From assembly GCA_947382355.1 (NCBI GenBank), contig CANCYR010000001.1:62001-126000 (forward strand): a stretch of DNA of 64,000 bases, in the 5' to 3' direction. The notes below the pieces were generated by a model. That model worked only from the letters and a program-made list of their open reading frames with translations. It ran no database searches and had not been told where the DNA came from. Shown piece by piece: positions 8,772-16,684 of the stretch. The position numbers and the translations under genes were made by a program. Source of the stretch: an uncultured Lachnospiraceae bacterium (lineage in GTDB: Bacteria > Bacillota > Clostridia > Lachnospirales > Lachnospiraceae). Position 1 is the first letter of the stretch, and every line of letters begins with the position of its first letter.

Positions 8772-9359
8772 TTAATTGGATAAATGTTGGAAAATAAAAA
8801 TTACAACTAAACATACAATAAATGCGATTACACCTGTTACGAATGCAAATATGATTTTCTGGTAATTTCTTTTTCCTATTTCTTGTTGTGTTTCATCGTG
8901 AGTTAATTGTTTTCCATCAATAAATGCCAAAATTTCTTTATAAGTCTGAATATCATGCTTCTTTTTGAATTTTTCAATTCTATTTGCCGTATATAGTGTT
9001 ATGGAAAATAAGCATAGCCAAATAATAATTCCTATATACCCGTCAATACTAAATAAAGGATAAGCACTTATCGTTAAAATAATAAATTCAATTAGGAAAA
9101 CAATACTCATCACATTAAACCTTTTGATTGTTGATTTTTCTACAAGTTCTCTCATCTCCTTTATATCTTCTTTTATAAAATTGTCTAAAGAAACATTGAA
9201 GATATTGGATAAAGCAATTAAACTTTTAACATCCGGACAACTTTTATTTGTTTCCCAGTTTGAAATGGTTTGTCTTGAAACAAATATTTTGAGAGCCAGT
9301 TCCTCTTGAGAAATTTTTTGTTGTTCTCTCAATTTCTTGATTTGTAATCCGATATCCAT
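8772..9359 (-). CDS. XRE-family transcriptional regulator with C-terminal membrane helices
   Basis: A 195-residue protein. Residues ~1-60 are a Cro/CI-type helix-turn-helix (LREQQKISQEELALKIFVSRQTISNWE). Beyond residue ~78 there are two closely spaced hydrophobic helices (~82-118), a charged loop, and a last helix near residues 167-190. This is the architecture of membrane-tethered XRE regulators found in Firmicutes. AAAGGAGAAGATTCAAG precedes the ATG. The promoter region carries a TGCATAT/ATATACA imperfect palindrome (9379-9394), a candidate self-operator. It likely senses a membrane or envelope state and controls itself and the adjacent small peptide; that is inference. Confidence 0.88.
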   Translation of the reverse strand: MDIGLQIKKLREQQKISQEELALKIFVSRQTISNWETNKSCPDVKSLIALSNIFNVSLDNFIKEDIKEMRELVEKSTIKRFNVMSIVFLIEFIILTISAYPLFSIDGYIGIIIWLCLFSITLYTANRIEKFKKKHDIQTYKEILAFIDGKQLTHDETQQEIGKRNYQKIIFAFVTGVIAFIVCLVVIFIFQHLSN

Positions 9360-9378
9360 CTTGAATCTTCTCCTTTAT

Positions 9379-9394
9379 TGTATATGAATATGCA
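9379..9394. promoter_or_regulatory. imperfect palindrome upstream of the XRE gene, candidate operator
   Basis: A 16-bp near-palindrome, 7-bp arms with one mismatch around TC/GA, lies 20 nt before the XRE start codon. A TATACA-like -10 on the minus strand overlaps it. A second inverted repeat, TTGACA...TGTCAA, lies further up at 9416-9441. Both are typical of autoregulated XRE genes, but neither is proven. Confidence 0.35.
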
Positions 9395-9769
9395 TTTTTT
9401 GTCTGCCAAAAGCCTTTGACATTGCCGTTTTTTCTTGTCAAAATGATTTTACATGGCTTAAAAATGGCTCTGCGAACTGCCTTTATTTTTTATAGTTTGA
9501 TCTAACGCTTTTTGATGTTTATATGCCTTGTTGTAAGCAGTTTTCCAAACACAAAAATAGGCGGACAAGAAAATTATCTCCGCCCACCATATGTTGAGGT
9601 TATAAGCATTACACTCGGCTAATTATAAATCAGTTCGACATTAACGATTTCTCTTACTCTTGCCTGTATTCGATTCATCTAATAAATCCTTTATTTTCAA
9701 GGCTTTTGAAAGATTTTACTAAAATCCTATGAGGTGGGATAAACACCGGTAAAATTATAAATTTCTAAT
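9395..9769. other. intergenic region without a convincing gene
   Basis: Between the XRE gene and the GT2 gene I see no start codon with a good ribosome binding site. Only short minus-strand open stretches exist. A minus-strand GGCGGA...TCCGCC hairpin (9560-9584), followed by a short T-rich run, could end transcription of the GT2 gene, though it lies ~185 nt past that stop. The AT-rich character and open but startless frames suggest remains of decayed DNA. Confidence 0.4.
9560..9584 (-). terminator. possible terminator hairpin after the GT2 gene
   Basis: Six-bp GC-rich stem (GGCGGA/TCCGCC) with a 13-nt loop. The minus-strand reading continues into CTATTTTTGTG. The loop is long and the distance from the GT2 stop (~185 nt) is large, so this is tentative. 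Confidence 0.35.
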
Positions 9770-11548
9770 TTAGATTTCTTTGTACTTTAATATATGATAA
9801 ATTTTCTTATATAACGGCAAATCATTAAAGTCCTTTAACCGCTTTGCCAGCTGTCTGCGCTGTTTCTTCGTTACCCTTAACTCAATCATCAAAGGCTTGG
9901 CAGCGGTGTTCACCTCTGTATCCGCTTTATAATCCGTGTATGCAGGAATGGTCTGCTGTAGTGTCTCGTAATAAAACTTCCTTATGTCGTCAGGATTATT
10001 GCCTGCTAACTCCGGCTCTGAAAACAAAGCGGCTTCGTCAATTTTGGCAAAGGTTGGACCAATACCGTAAGAATACGTAAATGCAGAAGAGGAATAAATC
10101 CTTACCATGTCCTGATAACAGCTTATAAACCGGCGCTTAAAGTCTGTTTCAACGGAACGGCTGTAGACAAGCTTCTTTTTCTCTAAAAAGAAATCCGACA
10201 GGATTTCCTGAAAGGTAACCTTGGGATTTCGGGAAGCAGCGGCTTCTATGGCAGCTATCAATTCCTTCATAACAGGGTGGGAAGCGGCAGAAGCATAAAA
10301 GCAGGGATTGATGGCTTCCGGCATAAGGAAAGAAAAAACAGCCTTGCTCTTGGCAAGCAGGGGCGTCATGTTCTTTATGCCCACTAACGCCTGGGAAACA
10401 CCGATTCCGCCCTGCTCCAAAATAGAGCGGCATTTAAAATAATGCCCTGTCAGCTTATAATTTCCCTCATCATATGCCTTTTTTATGGCAGGAAACTCTT
10501 TAAGATTACAATTGGATTCATCCAGACAGGTGAAATCCGCAAGGGGTGAAAACAGGCAGGTTTCCCAGCTCTCCTTATTGGCAGGCTGTTCCTTTGGAGA
10601 ATTGTTCTTTCCAAAGTTATCATAAAAAACATGACAGGGAATCGCTTCCCAGTCATCTTCCACAAGTGCCTGAGTCTGTTTCTGCAATAATAAATCCTCC
10701 TGATAAAAAGAAGAGGAAGTCAAGGCATCCCTCATTTCATGTATCAGCTTATAATACTCGGTGGCATACAAAGGTCTTCTTTTTGCCTGAAAAACCAGAA
10801 GCTTTGCATAGGAATAAGCCACCACCGGCTGACTTTCAGGAAGGGAATCCTTTAAAGCCATTCTGGAAGCCTGCAGGCTGTCCTCTAAAGTTTTCAAATT
10901 CCGGACGCTGCTGACTGTAGAGCCCTCTTTTCGGATATAATGATAAAAAGGCTTGTCAATATAACAGATGGAAGGATTATGGCTCATAACAATGCCTGTC
11001 CATGCCACATCCTCAAACCAGATGGCAGGAAAGTCAAAGCTTTCTATAAAGGACTTTTTATACAGCTTGTTCCAGATGGCAAACATGCCGCCGCAGTCCT
11101 TTAAATAATCGGCGCCGGTATAAGGGGTATCTATCATAAAGGGAAGACGGCAGTGTATAGTCTCCTTTCCGTCCTTGGAGACCTTATAATATTGAGCCAC
11201 GGCAATGTCGCAGTCCAGCTTTGTAATGGCATTGTACATGAGCTCATAAGTGTTTAACTCCACATAATCGTCAGAATCCACAAACCCGATGTAGGTGCCG
11301 GACGCCTTGCTGATTCCAAAATTTCTGGCAGGTCCCTGGCCTTTATTTTCCAGAGAAAATACTTTGACTTTATCCGGGTACTGTTTTTGACAGTCTTCCA
11401 GAACCTTCAGACTGTTATCGGTAGAGCCGTCATTAACAAATATGATTTCCATATCCTCAAGCGTCTGGTTCACCAGACTGTCCATACAGGCTGACAAACT
11501 GTCTGCGCTATTAAATACGGGAACAATAATAGAAACTTTCATAGGCAT
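9770..11548 (-). CDS. GT2-family glycosyltransferase with long C-terminal extension
   Basis: About 592 residues from the chosen start (M-P-M-K-V), which has AGGAAAG upstream. An in-frame codon 30 nt earlier is possible but has no ribosome site. Residues 1-~230 are a GT-A domain: VSIIVPVFNSADSL, the nucleotide-binding FVNDGSTDNS, and the metal-binding DxD as FVDSDDYVE. The remaining ~350 residues are alpha-rich without a family I recognise. Two-domain GT2 proteins of this kind are common next to TagF-like enzymes in teichoic-acid and capsule loci. It is transcribed away from the TagF-like gene at 11674, with which it shares a divergent promoter region. Confidence 0.88.
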   Translation of the reverse strand: MPMKVSIIVPVFNSADSLSACMDSLVNQTLEDMEIIFVNDGSTDNSLKVLEDCQKQYPDKVKVFSLENKGQGPARNFGISKASGTYIGFVDSDDYVELNTYELMYNAITKLDCDIAVAQYYKVSKDGKETIHCRLPFMIDTPYTGADYLKDCGGMFAIWNKLYKKSFIESFDFPAIWFEDVAWTGIVMSHNPSICYIDKPFYHYIRKEGSTVSSVRNLKTLEDSLQASRMALKDSLPESQPVVAYSYAKLLVFQAKRRPLYATEYYKLIHEMRDALTSSSFYQEDLLLQKQTQALVEDDWEAIPCHVFYDNFGKNNSPKEQPANKESWETCLFSPLADFTCLDESNCNLKEFPAIKKAYDEGNYKLTGHYFKCRSILEQGGIGVSQALVGIKNMTPLLAKSKAVFSFLMPEAINPCFYASAASHPVMKELIAAIEAAASRNPKVTFQEILSDFFLEKKKLVYSRSVETDFKRRFISCYQDMVRIYSSSAFTYSYGIGPTFAKIDEAALFSEPELAGNNPDDIRKFYYETLQQTIPAYTDYKADTEVNTAAKPLMIELRVTKKQRRQLAKRLKDFNDLPLYKKIYHILKYKEI

Positions 11549-11576
11549 AAAATATCTCACTTTCCTAATAATTATC

Positions 11577-11604
11577 ATTATAGCATATGGAATTTTGTTT
11601 GAAA
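11577..11604 (-). promoter_or_regulatory. promoter for the GT2 gene
   Basis: A perfect TATAAT on the minus strand (11582-11577), 28 nt before the chosen start, with TTTCAA 16 nt upstream as a moderate -35. The -35 is weak, so the call rests mainly on the -10. Confidence 0.45.
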
Positions 11605-11613
11605 ATACAAATA

Positions 11614-11642
11614 TTTACAAGCATTCTTTGGTGTGATAAACT
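11614..11642 (+). promoter_or_regulatory. promoter for the TagF-like gene at 11674
   Basis: TTTACA at 11614-11619, a 17-nt spacer and TAAACT at 11637-11642, about 30 nt before the start codon. It diverges from the minus-strand promoter at 11577-11604. Confidence 0.45.
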
Positions 11643-11673
11643 AAGGGATATGAATGGAGGAAAGAAAGCAAAT

Positions 11674-12927
11674 ATGATATTACCGGGAATTTCTATTACA
11701 TGGAAAGCATTCTTATACCGGCTTGCCAGAAAGTGGAGCGAGTACAAGCAGGAGTCAGTGCTGTTCTATAAATACAGAACCTATAACAAAATCCTGTCAG
11801 ACAGAAAAAAACTGAAAAAATATTATAAGATGCCGATTGTAAATAATCGGATTTTATTTATGTGCTTTGAAGCCGGGAAGTATGCCTGCAATCCAAAGTG
11901 CGTTTCTGAGTATCTGGCAGAAAAATACGGGAAACAGCTGGAAATCATATGGGCATTTACAGAGCCGGAGCAATTTTCCTATTTGAAGGAAAAAGGATAT
12001 AAGCTTGTAAAATACCAGTCAAAGGAATTTTATCAGGCAGCCCTGACAGCAAAGGTGTTTTTATACAATATGCGCATACCCGGAGAGATTCCTTTCCGCA
12101 AAGAACAGGTGGTGATTTCAACGGGGCATGGAGGCGGAGCGTACAAGAAGCTTCTTTTGGACACGCCCAATATATTGGATATAGATAAAAAGACCATTGA
12201 ATTTTCCACCAATAACACCACAATCTTTGTTTCGAGCTGTAAAAAGTATACAAAATGCGTCATCAGGGGAGCTTATGCCTATGACGGCGAGGTATTGGAA
12301 ACAGGCATGCCCAGAAATGATGATCTGGTAAACGGCAATTATGAAGAGGGGAAAAAGGTAAGGGAGTATTTTAACATTCCAAAGGAAAATAAAATCATCA
12401 TCTATGCCCCCACCTATCGGAAGGGAACAAGGACTGCCAATGACTACGGCATTGATGCAGAGGGCATTGTGCAGGCGGCAAAGGAACGGTTTGGCGGACA
12501 GTGGACATTTATGTACCGTATGCATTATTTCATAAAAACTGAGCTGCCGGAGGTCACAAAGGGTTATCATGTGGTGGATGCCACCCATTACAGCGATATG
12601 CAGGATTTGATTAAGGCGGCGGACATACTGATTACAGATTATTCCTCCTGTGTATGGGATTTTTCCTTAATGGACAAGCCCTGTTTCTTATATGCAACTG
12701 ATATTGACGAATATCTGGACAAGCAGGGATTTTATACGGATGTATATGACTGGCATTTCCCCATTGGAAAGAATAACAGGGAGCTTATGGAGCTGATTCG
12801 CAGCTTCAATGAGGAAGAATATTTGAAAGGGATTCATAAGCACCATGAAGAAATGGGCATACTGGAAAGTGGAGAGGCTACAAAGCTGATTGGCGAAAGG
12901 ATTTATAAGGAATGCAGCAGCTTGTGA
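11674..12927 (+). CDS. CDP-glycerol glycerophosphotransferase family protein (TagF-like)
   Basis: 417 residues from the ATG at 11674 (GGAGG 13 nt upstream; ATG 11650 is an alternative with no better site). The catalytic landmarks are STGHGGGAYKKL near residue 150, TGMPRNDDL, YAPTYRKG, MYRMHYF and LITDYSSCVWDFSLMDKP near residue 325. The FEAGKYACNPK opening closely parallels the CNYGKSYACNPK of the enzyme at 683, so these two are probably paralogues within this genome. Family role: polymerisation or priming of polyol-phosphate chains at the cytoplasmic membrane. It is followed at a 47-nt gap by the YfhO-like gene. Confidence 0.9.
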   Translation: MILPGISITWKAFLYRLARKWSEYKQESVLFYKYRTYNKILSDRKKLKKYYKMPIVNNRILFMCFEAGKYACNPKCVSEYLAEKYGKQLEIIWAFTEPEQFSYLKEKGYKLVKYQSKEFYQAALTAKVFLYNMRIPGEIPFRKEQVVISTGHGGGAYKKLLLDTPNILDIDKKTIEFSTNNTTIFVSSCKKYTKCVIRGAYAYDGEVLETGMPRNDDLVNGNYEEGKKVREYFNIPKENKIIIYAPTYRKGTRTANDYGIDAEGIVQAAKERFGGQWTFMYRMHYFIKTELPEVTKGYHVVDATHYSDMQDLIKAADILITDYSSCVWDFSLMDKPCFLYATDIDEYLDKQGFYTDVYDWHFPIGKNNRELMELIRSFNEEEYLKGIHKHHEEMGILESGEATKLIGERIYKECSSL

Positions 12928-12974
12928 AAATGATAAACGATATAGGAAGTATGTAAGATAACGAGGAAGCGGGT

Positions 12975-15650
12975 ATGGGAGAAACGAAAAAATCTTATAA
13001 AGAATATATCAGATTTTATCTGATTTACACGGTAGTATTTGCATGTACCGCTTCTTTGGTATTTCTGGCATTCTTTATAGAAGGAAAGTCTTTTATCTGG
13101 CAGCCGGACGGACTGAAGCAGCATTATCTTGCGCTGACTTATTATGGAGAGTATCTAAGAGAAATTGTCCATAATCTGTTTGCGGAACACAAGCTTTTAG
13201 TTCCCATGTGGGACATGAATATCGGACATGGTTCGGATATCCTCATAACACTGCATTATTATGTCCTTGGAGACCCGCTGAACCTTCTTTCCGTATTTGT
13301 GCCCATGGAGAAAACAGAATATTTGTACAGGGCACTGATTTTCATACGCATTTATTTGTCCGGCATTGCTTTTTCCGCATATGCGTTCAGCCATAAGAAA
13401 AGTAAAAGCGGTACGTTGCTGGGAATGCTTTTATACTGTTTTTCCGGATATGTATTATATGCAGGAGTAAGGCATCCCTATTTTACGAACCCAATGATTT
13501 ATCTGCCGTTTCTATTGATTGGGATTGACAGGATTTTTAAGAAGAAAAAGCCTTGGCTGTTTATTGCTTCCGTGGCGGTAGCTGCAGCAAGCAGCTTCTA
13601 CTTTTTTTATATGCTGTGTATATTCATGTTCTTATATGCAGTCTTTCGGTACTTTATGACGGAAAAAGGCTTTCGTGTAAGTACCATGTTTATGTGGATT
13701 GGAAAATTCATCGGCTTTTTTGCAGTAGGAATTATGCTGGCAGCTCCGATATTTGTGCCGGTAGTCCTTAAAATGGCAGGCGCCCAAAGGCTTGGGCTGG
13801 AAAATGAGATTCCGGCTTTGTTTTCGATATCCTATTACGGAAAAGCAGTTTTTGGATTTGTAGGCTTTGTGAATCCCAGTTCCTGGAATGTAATGGGATA
13901 TACGCCGATAGCGCTGTTATCTGTTTTCCTTTTGTTTCTTAAAAAAAGGAAGCATACCGAATTAAAGACAGGTTTCCTCTTGCTGTCCGTCCTTCTTTGC
14001 ATTCCATATGCGGGCCATGTATTCAATGGATTTTCTTATGTGACTGTCAGGTGGGTTTGGGGCTATAGCATGCTGGTTGCTTATATTGTTGCATGTGCCT
14101 TTCCGTATCTTTCCAGGCTGAGTAAAAAGGAAAAGCTCTGGATTGGGGCAGGCATGTTTTTCTGGATGGCGGTAAGCGCTTTTATTATAAGGGCAGGCTT
14201 GAAAAAATACTGGATGATTGGGGCAGGCATGTTTGTGTTTTCAGTTCTTCTGATGGTCTGGTGCTTTTTCCCTATACAGAAAAAGAGAGTGTTTGGGCTG
14301 GGAATTTTGTGCATTACCGTAGGGAGCATTTGTTTGAATGGTACAGGCTGTTACAAAAGGGATATAACCGGCGCTTCCAACTATGTGAACGAGTTTGCAG
14401 ACAAAGGCAGGGGATGGGCGCTGCTGTCAGAAACGCCCGGCAATTCCATTAAGGAAGGCGGAGAAGACTTTTACCGATATGACCAGTATAATACAAAGGA
14501 AATAAATAATGTGTCCATGATTCAGAAAAAGTGCGGCACTCAGTTTTACTTTAGTATGAGCGACAGTTATATCAGTTCCTTTATGCGGGAAATGTATTTG
14601 AATTTTTCCAGCGATTACAATTACAATGGTCTGGACGGGCGGAGTATACTGGATGGGCTGGCGGCTGTCCAGTATTTTGTAATAAAGGATGAGGAGCAGG
14701 GCTATCTGCCCTATGGTTATGATAAGAAAAACGGCGAGGTGCTGTTAGACGGGATAAGATATGTGGCATATGAAAATGAAAATGCCCTTCCTATGGGCAT
14801 TACCTTTGAGAGTTATCTTTCCAGACAGGAATATGAAGAAATGGATGTGCTTGAAAAGCAGGAGGCTCTGTTGCAGGGAGCTGTGGTGGAAGAAGCGGCC
14901 ATTGGGAAATGCAGCCCTGCGTTTTTCCACGAAGAAGTGCCTTACACGATTACTTTAGGGGACGGAGTCACCATGACAGGAGAAAACACCTTTGAAGTGA
15001 AAAAGAAAAATGCACAGATGGTTTTGGATTTTCAGGGAAAGGAGGACAGTGAAACCTATCTCATATTAGATGACCTGCATTATGAAGGAAAAGGGACTAT
15101 GTTCAATATCCATGTAGCCGGAAACAAATGTGAAAAGGACATTTTGTACCGGTTAGAAAGTGAAAGAAGCTATTGCGGAATGCATGATTTTTTGTGCAAT
15201 ATGGGATATGGGAAGGAAGCGCAGAATAAAATTATCGTTACCTTTCCGGTAAAAGGCACATATACCATGGAGCAGCTTCGGGTAGCGTGCCAGCCTGTGG
15301 AACCCCTCAAGGCTTACAGCGCCAAAGTAAAAGAAGAGACTCTGGAGCAGGTGACTTTTGATACAAACAGCATGAAAGGCAGGATAAGGATAACAGAACC
15401 TAAATTACTATTATTGTCCATTCCTTACAGCAAAGGCTTTAAAGCTTATGTGGACGGAAAGGAATGGGAAATCAAACAGGCGGATACTATGTATATGGCA
15501 TTGGAGCTTAAAGCAGGGGAACATCAGATTGAACTGACATATACCACGCCTTATTTGAAGCTTGGAATCTTGTTTATGGTTTTGGGAATTTTCTCTGTTG
15601 CCGGACTGGTTGTCCGGGACAGTAAAAGAAAGATAAAAGAAGCTGCATAA
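12975..15650 (+). CDS. yfhO: YfhO-family multi-pass membrane glycosyltransferase
   Basis: An 891-residue protein with about a dozen hydrophobic segments in the first ~460 residues, then an extracytoplasmic beta-rich region, and a last helix near residue 860. The N-terminal layout with GKSFIWQPDGLKQHY and PMWDMNIGHGSDI is the YfhO (PF09586 type) pattern of a GT-C fold enzyme with acidic loop residues. In Bacillus subtilis YfhO works with CsbB to glycosylate lipoteichoic acid outside the cell; here a CsbB-like gene follows 21 nt downstream. The start has GAGGAAGCGGGT upstream. The assignment is by architecture; the sugar is unknown. Confidence 0.85.
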   Translation: MGETKKSYKEYIRFYLIYTVVFACTASLVFLAFFIEGKSFIWQPDGLKQHYLALTYYGEYLREIVHNLFAEHKLLVPMWDMNIGHGSDILITLHYYVLGDPLNLLSVFVPMEKTEYLYRALIFIRIYLSGIAFSAYAFSHKKSKSGTLLGMLLYCFSGYVLYAGVRHPYFTNPMIYLPFLLIGIDRIFKKKKPWLFIASVAVAAASSFYFFYMLCIFMFLYAVFRYFMTEKGFRVSTMFMWIGKFIGFFAVGIMLAAPIFVPVVLKMAGAQRLGLENEIPALFSISYYGKAVFGFVGFVNPSSWNVMGYTPIALLSVFLLFLKKRKHTELKTGFLLLSVLLCIPYAGHVFNGFSYVTVRWVWGYSMLVAYIVACAFPYLSRLSKKEKLWIGAGMFFWMAVSAFIIRAGLKKYWMIGAGMFVFSVLLMVWCFFPIQKKRVFGLGILCITVGSICLNGTGCYKRDITGASNYVNEFADKGRGWALLSETPGNSIKEGGEDFYRYDQYNTKEINNVSMIQKKCGTQFYFSMSDSYISSFMREMYLNFSSDYNYNGLDGRSILDGLAAVQYFVIKDEEQGYLPYGYDKKNGEVLLDGIRYVAYENENALPMGITFESYLSRQEYEEMDVLEKQEALLQGAVVEEAAIGKCSPAFFHEEVPYTITLGDGVTMTGENTFEVKKKNAQMVLDFQGKEDSETYLILDDLHYEGKGTMFNIHVAGNKCEKDILYRLESERSYCGMHDFLCNMGYGKEAQNKIIVTFPVKGTYTMEQLRVACQPVEPLKAYSAKVKEETLEQVTFDTNSMKGRIRITEPKLLLLSIPYSKGFKAYVDGKEWEIKQADTMYMALELKAGEHQIELTYTTPYLKLGILFMVLGIFSVAGLVVRDSKRKIKEAA

Positions 15651-15671
15651 GCTGTATAAGGAGCAGAAAGT

Positions 15672-16625
15672 ATGGAAGAGAAAAGAAAAGTGAGCTTTGT
15701 GGTTCCGTGCTATAACGAAGAGGAAGCAATTCCTATTTATTATGATACTATGGAGGCGGAATTAGGGAAAGGAATTTTAAAAGGCCTTGAGTATGAATAT
15801 GTATTTGTGGATGACGGCAGCAGGGACAACACTCTGGAAATTATGCAAGCGCTCAGGGAAAGGGATGAACGTGTTCACTATGTTTCTTTTTCAAGAAATT
15901 TCGGAAAGGAAGCGGCGCTTTTAGCGGGGCTTCAAAATGCCGGCGGAAATTATGTGGTGACCATGGATGTGGATTTGCAGGATTCACCTGCACTGTTAAA
16001 GGATATGTATGAGGCTGTAGTGGAGGAAGGATATGACCAGGCGGCTGCAAGACGAATCAGCCGCAAAGGAGAAGGGAAAATCAGGTCCTTTCTGTCGGAA
16101 ATGTTTTATAAGGTCATTAACCGGCTGTCAGATATTGAAATTGCTTCCGGGGCAAGAGATTACCGTTTTATGAAGCGGAGCGTGGTCAATGCCATTCTTT
16201 CCATGAGTGAATACAACCGTTTTTCCAAAGGGATATTCAGCTGGGTGGGCTTTAAGACCAAATGGATTGAGTATGAAAATGTGGAGCGAAGCGCCGGAGC
16301 CACCAAATGGTCTATCTGGAAGCTGTTTGCCTATGCCATGGAAGGGATTGTGGCTTTTTCAACCAAGCTTTTAAGCATAGCTTCCTCTTTGGGTATCATC
16401 TGCTGCGTGCTGGCATTTTTCAGTCTCATTTTTATTGTGGTGCGTGCCATGATATATGGCGACCCGGTTGCAGGCTGGCCTTCCATGATGTGCGTGATTA
16501 TTTTAATGGGTGGGCTGCAGCTGTTGTGTACGGGAATTTTAGGGACCTATTTATCCAAGATATATTTGGAGACAAAGAATCGTCCTGTTTATATTGTCAG
16601 AGAAAAGGATGGGATGGAGCTTTAA
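15672..16625 (+). CDS. CsbB/GtrB-like polyprenyl-phosphate glycosyltransferase
   Basis: 317 residues. A GT2 domain (VSFVVPCYNEEEAIP, VFVDDGSRDNT, and MDVDLQDSP as the DxD plus LQD) occupies residues 1-~225. Two C-terminal membrane helices at ~230-255 and ~268-292 follow. This is the GtrB/CsbB/YkoT architecture: it loads a sugar onto undecaprenyl phosphate for a GT-C enzyme that acts outside. Pairing with the YfhO gene directly upstream strongly suggests a two-gene module for glycosylating lipoteichoic acid or a related glycerol-phosphate polymer. A flippase of the GtrA/GtcA type is not adjacent. Confidence 0.9.
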   Translation: MEEKRKVSFVVPCYNEEEAIPIYYDTMEAELGKGILKGLEYEYVFVDDGSRDNTLEIMQALRERDERVHYVSFSRNFGKEAALLAGLQNAGGNYVVTMDVDLQDSPALLKDMYEAVVEEGYDQAAARRISRKGEGKIRSFLSEMFYKVINRLSDIEIASGARDYRFMKRSVVNAILSMSEYNRFSKGIFSWVGFKTKWIEYENVERSAGATKWSIWKLFAYAMEGIVAFSTKLLSIASSLGIICCVLAFFSLIFIVVRAMIYGDPVAGWPSMMCVIILMGGLQLLCTGILGTYLSKIYLETKNRPVYIVREKDGMEL

Positions 16626-16635
16626 GAGTATATAT

Positions 16636-16683
16636 AATATAGCCTGTCATGGAAACGGAGATGTTTTCATGACAGGCTATATT
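16636..16683. terminator. bidirectional terminator between convergent genes
   Basis: A 16-bp perfect stem (AATATAGCCTGTCATG and its complement) extends by five to six more pairs around a six-base loop. It lies between the stop of the CsbB-like gene and the stop of the LtaS-like gene. The A/T-rich base of the stem would serve as the U-rich tail in both directions. Confidence 0.75.
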
Positions 16684-16684
16684 G

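Noticed and set aside
8606-8797. Plus-strand frame over the small membrane peptide
   Set aside because: It has no ribosome site, and its Phe-rich composition is the complement of the Lys/Glu codons of the minus-strand 36-residue gene.
9395-9769. Short minus-strand open stretch (reading ...W-K-T-A-Y-N-K-A-Y-K-H-Q...) as a gene
   Set aside because: No start codon with a ribosome site at a sensible place; I cannot tell a relic from chance.
16636-16683. This long stem as a mobile repeat
   Set aside because: Its place exactly between two convergent stops and its single short stem fit a bidirectional terminator better.
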